Assembly: GCF_030159855.1 (NCBI RefSeq)
Contig: NZ_BSNG01000001.1
Span: forward strand, 3,162,001-3,226,000
Direction: 5' to 3'
Source: Devosia yakushimensis
Lineage (GTDB): Bacteria > Pseudomonadota > Alphaproteobacteria > Rhizobiales > Devosiaceae
Length of the DNA: 64,000 nucleotides
A model generated the notes under the pieces. It saw only the letters and a program-made list of their open reading frames with translations, was not told where the DNA came from and ran no database searches. The position numbers and the translations under genes were made by a program. Positions 43,375-50,092 of the stretch are shown in pieces. Each line of letters starts with the position of its first letter. Position 1 is the stretch's first letter.

Positions 43375-43616
43375 AATGAACCTCCTCAACAGGCGCCTTT
43401 TTAGGCTTTCATGTATGGAAGCTTAGAACTATTCTTAGAACCGATCCAGACTGATAGTTGATCTTTTTTCGGGAGCAGCAGAGGTTTAGGGTTCGGCGAC
43501 GAACCGACAACATGATCGCTCGACGTCGATATGTTTACATGAACATATCGAATTCTGATGATCGATCCTTGTTGTTCGCGGGCCGCTATATTTTCTTGAC
43601 CGGGAGGACGGTCGTC
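43375..43616. promoter_or_regulatory. Divergent promoter region of the Mo-hydroxylase and sox clusters
   Basis: The two operons diverge here. The region is AT-richer than the genes. It contains the palindrome at 43526-43551 (separate entry). I do not see clean -35/-10 hexamers for either direction. Confidence 0.45.
43526..43551. promoter_or_regulatory. Perfect 10-bp inverted repeat upstream of the sox cluster
   Basis: TCGATATGTT and AACATATCGA are exact reverse complements around a 6-bp spacer (TACATG), about 65 bp before the first sox-cluster gene. It suits an ArsR-type or other dimeric regulator. No regulator gene is nearby. Confidence 0.6.
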
Positions 43617-43925
43617 ATGCTTTTGCGCCGCAAGCTTATTGTATTTATTGCCCTTTCGACCTGCAGTTTGAGTATCGCCTCGGCGCAGGAAACCGACGCG
43701 GCCCGATTGGCCGACGGCTGCACGTCCTGCCACGGCCTGGCGGGGGAAGGCGGCAGCGCCATTCCGCCGATATCAGGCATGGATCGCGAGGCCTTCATTG
43801 CGCAGATGGCCGGCTTTCGCGACCAGAGCATACCCGCCACCATCATGAACCGGTTGGCGCGCGGCTATAGCGATGCCGAAATCGCGGCGCTGGCGGATTA
43901 TTTCAGCACACTGGAGGCGAAATGA
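43617..43925 (+). CDS. Small monoheme c-type cytochrome of the sulfide-dehydrogenase module (FccA/SoxE-like)
   Basis: 102 residues from the ATG at 43617 with GGGAGG upstream. The signal peptide is LLRRKLIVFIALSTCSLSIASA. One heme site, CTSCH (35-39), lies in LADGCTSCHGLAGEGGSAIPPI, and a Met suited as axial ligand lies in QMAGF or TIMNRL. It is half the size of a diheme SoxE. Its stop overlaps the flavoprotein start by ATGA. It probably accepts electrons from the flavoprotein in the periplasm. Confidence 0.9.
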   Translation: MLLRRKLIVFIALSTCSLSIASAQETDAARLADGCTSCHGLAGEGGSAIPPISGMDREAFIAQMAGFRDQSIPATIMNRLARGYSDAEIAALADYFSTLEAK

Positions 43926-45193
43926 GCCCGATCACCCGCCGTTCCTTCATCGTTGCCGTAACTGCGGGGCTTGCCGCCCCAGCGCTGATCGGCTCCGCCT
44001 GGGGAGCTTCGCCCGCCCGGGTCGTGATCATTGGCGGGGGCTTTGGCGGCACCTCGCTTGCCCGCTACCTCAAGCGGCACAGCCCCGAGCTTTCGGTTAC
44101 CCTGATCGAGCGGGACAGTCAGTTCGTCACCTGCCCCTCCAGCAATGGCGTGCTGGGCGGGTTGTGGGACATGTCGGCAATCACCTTCGGTTATGACGGG
44201 GTTCGGGCCGCAGGGGTGGAGGTGATCCACGACACGGCAGCGGCGATCGATCCGGCGGGCAAGAGCGTGACGCTGGGGAGCGGCGACCGGCTTACCTATG
44301 ATTTCCTCGCCGTCTCACCAGGCATCCAGTTTGTCTGGGACGCTATCGAGGGCTATGACGCCCAAACCGCCGAGATCATGCCGCATGCCTGGCAGGCCGG
44401 GCCGCAGACCAGCCTGTTGCGGGCCCAGCTCGAAGCCATGGAGGATGGTGGACTGGTGGTTATCGGGGTTCCTACCCCGCCCTTCCGCTGCCCGCCCGGT
44501 CCCTATGAACGCGCCTCGCTGATCGCCAATTACCTGAGCCGGGAAAAGCCGAAATCCAAGGTGATGATCCTTGACGCCAATGAGAGCTTTTCCAAGCAGG
44601 CTTTGTTTTCCGAAGCCTGGGAGACGCTTTATCCCGGCATGATCGAATGGGTTCCGGGCTCGAATTCGGGCGTGGTGATGGGCGTTGATCCATCGACCAT
44701 GACGGTCTCGACCAGCTTCGACGATTTCCAGCCCGCTGTCGCCAATATCATTCCGTCGCAGCGGGCCGGGCAGATCGCCATCAAAACCGGGCTCGATGCC
44801 GGTCAGGGCTTTTGCTCCATCGACCCGGCGACGTTCGAGTCCATGGTCCATCCCGGCATTTATGTGCTGGGCGACGCGACCATTGCCGGAGCCATGCCCA
44901 AATCGGGGTTCAGCGCCAATAGCCAGGCCAAGGCCTGCGGCGCGGCGATCCTGGCTGAGATCGCGGGCAATGCCGTCGCGCCCGCCAAGCTCACCAATGT
45001 CTGCTACAGCCTCGCCAATGCCGAGTATGGCTTCTCGATTGCCGATGTCTATGCCATCGCCGATGGCACGATAAAGGGGACCTACGAGGACAACCGGACG
45101 ACCCCGCTCAAGGCAAATGCCGAGGCACACGCCCTGGAGGCGCAGTACACACACTCATGGTACGAAACCATCACCGCGGAAATGTTCGGCTAG
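43922..45193 (+). CDS. soxF: Flavocytochrome c sulfide dehydrogenase flavoprotein (FccB/SoxF-like)
   Basis: 423 residues with a twin-arginine signal (ITRRSFIVAVTAGLAAPALIG). FAD-binding VVIIGGGFGGTSLARYLKR (34-52), catalytic-cysteine region FVTCPSSNGVLGG, a second conserved Cys in FRCPPGPYERASLIANYL, and the C-terminal YTHSWYETITAEMFG all match the family. It oxidises sulfide or another reduced sulfur compound and passes electrons to the partner cytochrome. In sox clusters it is called SoxF. It overlaps the soxX gene by about 37 bases. Confidence 0.93.
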   Translation: MSPITRRSFIVAVTAGLAAPALIGSAWGASPARVVIIGGGFGGTSLARYLKRHSPELSVTLIERDSQFVTCPSSNGVLGGLWDMSAITFGYDGVRAAGVEVIHDTAAAIDPAGKSVTLGSGDRLTYDFLAVSPGIQFVWDAIEGYDAQTAEIMPHAWQAGPQTSLLRAQLEAMEDGGLVVIGVPTPPFRCPPGPYERASLIANYLSREKPKSKVMILDANESFSKQALFSEAWETLYPGMIEWVPGSNSGVVMGVDPSTMTVSTSFDDFQPAVANIIPSQRAGQIAIKTGLDAGQGFCSIDPATFESMVHPGIYVLGDATIAGAMPKSGFSANSQAKACGAAILAEIAGNAVAPAKLTNVCYSLANAEYGFSIADVYAIADGTIKGTYEDNRTTPLKANAEAHALEAQYTHSWYETITAEMFG

Positions 45194-45597
45194 CACTCGT
45201 GCTGGCCGCGTGCTGGATCGGCCCCGGAATGGCGCAGGGTCCGACCCTGCCCGAGCCGTTGACGCGCAATCCGGGCGATGCTGCCCGCGGCAAGGCCGTG
45301 GCGGTCAATTCCGATCTGGGCAATTGCCTGATCTGCCATCAGATCAGCATGCCTGAAGTGCCGCCGGGCGCTGCCGGCGATATCGGGCCATCGCTCGATG
45401 GCGTGGGTTTGCGCCTGACCGCCGCCGAGCTGCGGCAACGTATTGTTGATCCACGCAAGATTGAACCGGAAACGATCATGCCCGCTTATCATACGACCGA
45501 CGGGCTGGTGCGCGTGGCGAGCCAATATGCCGGCCTGCCGATCCTGTCGGCCCAGCAGGTGGAAGATTTGATCGCCTATCTGCTGACTTTGAAGTGA
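45157..45597 (+). CDS. soxX: Sulfur-oxidation c-type cytochrome SoxX
   Basis: 146 residues from the ATG at 45157, inside the end of soxF; a GTG at 45199 is an alternative. The heme site is CLICH, with the SoxX pattern GRGKA-like AARGKAVAVNSDLGNCLICHQI, GDIGPSLDGVG, and IDPRK-like VDPRKIEPETIMPAYH, whose Met is the axial ligand. SoxX joins SoxA to attach sulfur compounds to SoxY. The N-terminus has a lipobox-like LVLAAC (Cys19), so a lipoprotein form is possible; normal SoxX is soluble in the periplasm. Confidence 0.9.
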   Translation: MVRNHHRGNVRLALVLAACWIGPGMAQGPTLPEPLTRNPGDAARGKAVAVNSDLGNCLICHQISMPEVPPGAAGDIGPSLDGVGLRLTAAELRQRIVDPRKIEPETIMPAYHTTDGLVRVASQYAGLPILSAQQVEDLIAYLLTLK

Positions 45598-45604
45598 GGC
45601 CGGG

Positions 45605-46087
45605 ATGACAGAGGCAGAATACACAAGCGATATTGATGGCACCCGCCGCTTCGTGCTGGCGGGGCTGGCAGCGAGCATCGCGCTCATCGCCGTGCCCGTT
45701 CGCGCCGATGATGAGCTGGTTGCCCAAGCCATTGCCGAGACCTTTGGCGATGCGCCGCGCCAGGATGGCCGGATCACCATGCTGCTGCCGCCGCTGGCCG
45801 AGTCGGGCAATACCGTACCGATCCAGATCAGTGTCGAAAGCCCGATGAGCGAGACCGACCGGGTCAAGCGCGTCGTCATTCTCGCGACGCGCAATCCTCG
45901 CGCCCTGGTGGCGACCATGGAGTTCGGCCCCGGCGCGCCGCGGGCACAGTTCAGCACCAATATGCGGCTGAGCGGCACGCAGGACGTGATCACCATTGCC
46001 GAGATGAGCGATGGCTCGCTGTGGCAGGCGCAATCGCGGGTGCTCGTCACGGTGGGCGCCTGCGATACCCTGCAGATACGCTATTAG
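45605..46087 (+). CDS. soxY: Sulfur-carrier protein SoxY, atypical C-terminus
   Basis: 160 residues. A twin-arginine signal (GTRRFVLAGLAASIALIAVPVRA) is followed by the SoxY immunoglobulin-like domain: PPLAESGNTVPIQISVESPMSETDRVKRVVILATRNPRALVATMEFGPGAPRAQFSTNMRLSGTQDVITIAEMSDG. Sulfur intermediates are normally bound by a Cys in a C-terminal GGCGG arm. Here the end is VTVGACDTLQIRY, so the single Cys (Cys153) is kept but the flanking glycines are changed and seven residues follow it. Other frames do not restore the usual motif. It works with SoxZ, encoded 9 bp later. Confidence 0.86.
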   Translation: MTEAEYTSDIDGTRRFVLAGLAASIALIAVPVRADDELVAQAIAETFGDAPRQDGRITMLLPPLAESGNTVPIQISVESPMSETDRVKRVVILATRNPRALVATMEFGPGAPRAQFSTNMRLSGTQDVITIAEMSDGSLWQAQSRVLVTVGACDTLQIRY

Positions 46088-46096
46088 GAGGAGCCA

Positions 46097-46417
46097 ATGC
46101 CCAATACCCGCATTCGCGTTCCGAAGACGGCCAAGGCCGGGGACATCGTCGAAATTCGCGCCATCATCCAGCATCCGATGGAGAACGGCTATCGCACCAC
46201 ATCGCAGGGCACGCCGATCCCGGTCGATATCGTCACCGATTTCATCTGCAGCTATGATGGGCTCGACGTGTTCCGCGTGCGGTTGGAGCCGGGGCTTTCA
46301 GCCAATCCTTATTTCTCTTTCTACCTCAAGGCGACGAAGTCGGGTCCGGTCACCTTCCGCTGGCAGGATCAGCATGGGGAAGTAACCGAGGCCAGCGAAG
46401 AGCTGGAAGTGACATGA
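46097..46417 (+). CDS. soxZ: Sulfur-carrier partner SoxZ
   Basis: 106 residues without signal peptide; SoxZ is normally exported bound to SoxY. RIRVPKTAKAGDIVEIRAIIQHPMENGYR, VDIVTDFICSYDGLDVFRVRLEPGLSANPYFSFYLKATKSGPVTFRWQDQHGE match the family. The gene has an AGGAGG site, and its stop overlaps soxA by ATGA. Confidence 0.95.
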   Translation: MPNTRIRVPKTAKAGDIVEIRAIIQHPMENGYRTTSQGTPIPVDIVTDFICSYDGLDVFRVRLEPGLSANPYFSFYLKATKSGPVTFRWQDQHGEVTEASEELEVT

Positions 46418-47193
46418 CCCACCTGCCCCCGGCGCTTGTGCTGCTGGGTCTCTTGGCAGCGGGAATAACGCAATTCGATGGGCCGAGGCCGGAAGAGCCG
46501 CGTTCGGGTTATTCGTTCCTGACGCCGGAACTGCAGCAGTTGCAGGACGACGATTTCGCCAATCCGGGCATGTTGTGGGTCGAACAAGGTGCGGCATTGT
46601 GGGATGAGGCATCCGGCAGCAGTGGCCAATCCTGCGCCGATTGCCATGGTGATGCCGCCCAATCCATGCGTGGAGTGGCAGCGCGTTACCCGGCCTATTC
46701 GGATGAATTGGGCCGCGTCATCAATCTTGAGCAACAGATCAACCAATGCCGCACGGCCCAGCAAGGGGCAGAAGCCTTGCCCTATGAATCGGAGGACCTG
46801 CTGGGACTGACGTCTTTTATTTCCAACCAGTCCAAGGGCATGCCGATTTCGGTCGCCGTCACCGGGCCAATCGCAGAGTCGTTGGAGCGGGGCCGGGCGT
46901 TCTTCTACGAGCGGCGCGGCCAGCTCAACCTGTCCTGCGCCAATTGCCACGAGGACAATGTGGGCAGCCATTTGCGCGCCGAGCCAATCAGCCAGGGCCA
47001 GACGAACGGCTTCCCCATCTACCGTGCCTTGTGGCAGACCATGGGCTCGACCCATCGCATGTTTGCCTGGTGCAATGAAGCCGTGCGCGCCGAGTCCTAT
47101 GCCGCCGGATCGCAGGACTATGTCGATCTCGAACTCTATGAGCGCTGGCGTAGCCAGGGCCTCACTATCGAAACGCCTGCTGTCAGGCGCTGA
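46414..47193 (+). CDS. soxA: Diheme cytochrome SoxA
   Basis: 259 residues with a short hydrophobic signal (LPPALVLLGLLAAGIT). Heme sites are CADCH (74-78) and CANCH (175-179). The Cys ligand of the active-site heme appears in MFAWCNEAVRAE (Cys220), and QCR (Cys112) is the second ligand candidate. SoxAX oxidatively joins thiosulfate or another sulfane to SoxYZ. The gene is the last of the cluster and its 3' end overlaps the mocA-like gene on the other strand by 11 bases. No soxB follows. Confidence 0.94.
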   Translation: MTHLPPALVLLGLLAAGITQFDGPRPEEPRSGYSFLTPELQQLQDDDFANPGMLWVEQGAALWDEASGSSGQSCADCHGDAAQSMRGVAARYPAYSDELGRVINLEQQINQCRTAQQGAEALPYESEDLLGLTSFISNQSKGMPISVAVTGPIAESLERGRAFFYERRGQLNLSCANCHEDNVGSHLRAEPISQGQTNGFPIYRALWQTMGSTHRMFAWCNEAVRAESYAAGSQDYVDLELYERWRSQGLTIETPAVRR

Positions 47194-47764
47194 AAGCGGC
47201 GAAATCCTCGGGCGTGTCACAATCAGCCAGTTGCCGGGCCGGAACCACGAGCCGCTCGGCGCTGCGCAGCAGATCGCGCGCGCCACGATCGCCGGCACTC
47301 TGCAGCAATGCCGGAAAGTGGTCGCGTCCGAAGATGGCCGGCGGCATCGGTGCCCCCTGGTGGGCAATGGATGCGACGTGGTTCGCCGTGCCGCGGCCCA
47401 TGCGCGTCAGCAGCGCCTGCAGGTGATCGCGCGTCACGAAGGGCATGTCGGCAAGGCAAATCAGAACAGCCCCGGCGCCGGCCCTGTTTGCCGCATCGAC
47501 GCCAAGCCTCAGCGAAGTCGCCTGACCCGCGGCATTGTCGGGATTGGCCAGGATTGCGAAGCCCCGCCGCTCGAACAGTTTGCCCAGGGCCGGAACATCG
47601 GCCGGGCAAACAGCGAATTTGGCGGCAAATGGCATGGGCTCGATTATGCCGGCGATATGATCGGCCAATGGGCGGCCACGGAAGTCGGCGAGCAGCTTGT
47701 TGCCGGCGCTAAACCGGGTGGAAAGGCCAGCAGCCAGGACGATTATGGCGGTGGTTTCAACCAT
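47183..47764 (-). CDS. Molybdenum-cofactor nucleotidyltransferase (MocA/MobA-like)
   Basis: 193 residues from the ATG at 47764. IIVLAAGLSTRFSAGNKLLADFRGRPLADHI is the nucleotidyltransferase signature. LICLADMPFVTRDHL holds the Asp of metal binding, and ASIAHQGAPMPPAIFGRDHFPALLQSAGDRGARDLL is the MocA-type C-terminal part. It attaches a nucleotide (CMP is usual for this hydroxylase family) to molybdopterin. It overlaps xdhC by 8 bases, and probably serves the hydroxylase at 40647-43374. Confidence 0.9.
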   Translation of the reverse strand: MVETTAIIVLAAGLSTRFSAGNKLLADFRGRPLADHIAGIIEPMPFAAKFAVCPADVPALGKLFERRGFAILANPDNAAGQATSLRLGVDAANRAGAGAVLICLADMPFVTRDHLQALLTRMGRGTANHVASIAHQGAPMPPAIFGRDHFPALLQSAGDRGARDLLRSAERLVVPARQLADCDTPEDFAAFSA

Positions 47765-48764
47765 CGAGCTGCGCGCGGGCCTCGGTGATTTCCGCCAATA
47801 CGGAAATAGCCAGGGCAGTGGCCGTGCGCGTTGGCCCAAAAAGACCGACGGGGCCATGCAGGCTCGCCAGGCGGTCCGGGCCGATGCCCGCGGCATCGAG
47901 CCGATCGAGGCGGCTGGCATGAGTGCGGCGGCTGCCGAGAGCGCCAATATAGAAGGGGCTGTAGTCCAGCGCACTTTCCAAAAGGCGGCTTTCCTTGAAC
48001 CTGTCATGCAGCATGAAGACAATGGCGGTGAAGGGATCGACCAGCAGCACGGGCAGTTGCGCGCCCTGGAGCACTGCAACCGCCGCGCCACAATCGTCCA
48101 GGGCGTGCGCCCCCGCCTCGGCCGTGAGATAGGCCTGGACCGGCAATCCGCAGGAATGCCCGAGCCGGGCAAGCCCCACCAGCTCGTAACCCTCCCCGAT
48201 CAACACCAATTGGGTCTGGGGGTGATAGTGACGGATAAAGCTGCCATGCAGCCAGCCATTGCGCTCGCGGGGCTCGGAATGCGGCGTCAGCCGCGCCTTG
48301 CCCTGCCCCACCGCCAGAGCGATGGCAAAGGGCTCGCGCGCGGCGATATGGTCAAGGGCCATCTCGATCATGGCGGGGTCGGGCCGCACATGGATATGAA
48401 TATCGATGCCACCGCCGCAGGGCAGTTCGATATCGAGGAAGGGCGAGCCGGTGCCGAAGCGCAATGTCTTGTCGACCCCCACGGCGATGGCCTTCATTGC
48501 CTCGCCGGCAACGGCCGCCTCGACACAGCCGCCCGAGACGTAGCCGCAATAGCGGCCATCGGCCAGCACGGCCATTTGCGCGCCCAGCGCCCGGGGTGCC
48601 CCGCCGACGATATTGGTGATGGTCAGCAGCGCACCGGCCAGGCCTTGGGCATGGCCGAGCGCCAGCAGGCGAAAGACGCTATCGGCCGCATCGGGGTCGA
48701 GCCCGGTATCACAAGGCACGATGGCTTGAAGATCGGCCGGCGACGGATCGGCAAGCTTGGTCAT
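47757..48764 (-). CDS. XdhC/CoxI-family molybdenum-hydroxylase maturation factor
   Basis: 335 residues from an ATG with a GGAGGAG site. The N-terminal XdhC/CoxI domain shows ALLTITNIVGGAPRALGAQMAVLADGRYCGYVSGGCVEAAVAGEA and LPCGGGIDIHIHV. The C-terminal Rossmann-like part (LVLIGEGYELVGLARLGHSCGLPVQAY, then YIGALGSRRTHASRLDRLDAAGI) completes it. These proteins sulfurate and insert the Mo cofactor. Its placement beyond the sox cluster, in the same orientation as the hydroxylase genes, suggests they once formed one block. Confidence 0.93.
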   Translation of the reverse strand: MTKLADPSPADLQAIVPCDTGLDPDAADSVFRLLALGHAQGLAGALLTITNIVGGAPRALGAQMAVLADGRYCGYVSGGCVEAAVAGEAMKAIAVGVDKTLRFGTGSPFLDIELPCGGGIDIHIHVRPDPAMIEMALDHIAAREPFAIALAVGQGKARLTPHSEPRERNGWLHGSFIRHYHPQTQLVLIGEGYELVGLARLGHSCGLPVQAYLTAEAGAHALDDCGAAVAVLQGAQLPVLLVDPFTAIVFMLHDRFKESRLLESALDYSPFYIGALGSRRTHASRLDRLDAAGIGPDRLASLHGPVGLFGPTRTATALAISVLAEITEARAQLDG

Positions 48765-48960
48765 CTCTCCTCCGCGCGGTCATCGCCGCAGGTCTTTCGA
48801 CATTGTCACCATTATTGGGCCGCAAGCGAAGCGAGCACAAGTGCCTGAGGCTAGCCAATTTTCGGATGCGTATGGAGCTCGCGAGCCGCGCTGCGCCTCT
48901 TGGTCACTACGGGCTGCTTTGGACAAACTGAAAGCGCGGATCTGGGAAAATCGGGCGCTC

Positions 48961-49018
48961 TTGACATCGCAAAATCAAAGCTGCTAATGCGTAACACTAA
49001 CAGCTAATACGAATTAGC
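48961..49018 (+). promoter_or_regulatory. Promoter with two LacI-type operator sites
   Basis: TTGACA (48961-48966) is a strong -35; TAATGC or GCTAAT near 48983-48990 would be the -10. It overlaps a first half-matched operator GCTAATGCGT at 48983. A full palindrome, GCTAATACGAATTAGC, lies at 49003-49018, 20 bp further on, that is about two helical turns. It lies directly before the lacI-family gene, so autoregulation is likely. Confidence 0.65.
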
Positions 49019-49036
49019 GATTACGTGGAGGCAGAA

Positions 49037-50092
49037 TTGTCCGCATCGCGGCGGTTGACCCAGAGAGACATTGCCCAATTGGCCGGCGTCAGCCAGGCGA
49101 CGGTGTCGCTCGTGCTCAACGAGGCCAAGTCTGCCGAGGGCCGCATTCCGCCCGAAACCCGCGAACGGGTGCTCAAGGCTATCCGCGATACGGGTTATGT
49201 TGCCGACCCGATCGCACGCAGCATGGTCAAGGGCGCCAATCGCATTCTGGGCGTCTTCACCTATCAGCCCGCCTTCCCGATCGCGCAGGCCGACTTCTAC
49301 ACCCCCTTTCTGATGGGCATTGAAGAAGCCGCCGAAGCGCTGGGCTATGACCTGCTGCTGATGACCGCCTCGGCACGCGACGATAGTGGCCGCAAGCGCA
49401 TTTTTGGCGAAACCGGGCGGCTGCGCCTGGCCGATGGCTGCCTGATCCTGGGCAGCCAGTTTGACCGGGATGAGCTGGCGCAGCTGGTGGCCGGCGACTA
49501 TCCCTATGTCGCCGTGGGCCGCCGCGACGATGCCGGCGGGCCGGTGCGCTATGTCGGCGCCGATTATATCACCGCAACGACGACCCTGGTCGATCAGGCG
49601 CTGGCCAAGGGGCATCGCAACTTTGCCTTTATCGGCACGACGGGGCCGGCCGAATCCATTGCCGACCGTTGGCGGGGCTTTCAGAGCGCGCTCAAGGGCA
49701 AGGGCGAACTGGTGCATGTCGATGACGTCGAGAATGGCGACCCCGCTCGGCAGGTGGCCGAGGTTCGTGCCAGTGGCGCCAGCGTCGTGTTCTTTGCCGA
49801 AGTGCTGGAGGCCGTAGCCTTCGACAATCTGGCGCGGGCGCAGGGGATCAGCGTGCCGGGCGATCTATCGATTGTCGTGCTGGGCAGCGGCACACGCACC
49901 CATACGCTGCGGCTGCACCGCGCCTTCACTTGCTACGCCATTCCCCGCGAAGAAATGGGCAAGCGGGCCGCCGCCATGCTGGTGGAAACCCTGGCTGACC
50001 CGAGTCTGGTGCAGCAGGAGATGCTGCAATGCGAAATCGTGGCGGGCGAAACGCTCGCTCCCCCCAATCCAACGAAAGACAGTTTGAAGTGA
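49037..50092 (+). CDS. LacI-family transcriptional regulator
   Basis: 351 residues from a TTG at 49037, chosen because GGAGG lies 7 bases upstream; a GTG at 49025 would leave no ribosome site. The helix-turn-helix LTQRDIAQLAGVSQATVSLVLN is at residues 8-28 and is followed by the hinge helix and a periplasmic-binding-protein-like sugar domain (FTYQPAFPIAQADFYTPFLMGIEEAAEALGYDLLLMT, YPYVAVGRRDD). It should repress its own operon and the ABC importer until sugar binds. The next gene starts within its stop (GTGA). Confidence 0.93.
   Translation: MSASRRLTQRDIAQLAGVSQATVSLVLNEAKSAEGRIPPETRERVLKAIRDTGYVADPIARSMVKGANRILGVFTYQPAFPIAQADFYTPFLMGIEEAAEALGYDLLLMTASARDDSGRKRIFGETGRLRLADGCLILGSQFDRDELAQLVAGDYPYVAVGRRDDAGGPVRYVGADYITATTTLVDQALAKGHRNFAFIGTTGPAESIADRWRGFQSALKGKGELVHVDDVENGDPARQVAEVRASGASVVFFAEVLEAVAFDNLARAQGISVPGDLSIVVLGSGTRTHTLRLHRAFTCYAIPREEMGKRAAAMLVETLADPSLVQQEMLQCEIVAGETLAPPNPTKDSLK

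Noticed and set aside
45605..46087. Frameshift at the 3' end of soxY hiding a normal GGCGG motif
   Set aside because: Neither of the other frames near 46060-46090 encodes the motif, so the altered end looks genuine.
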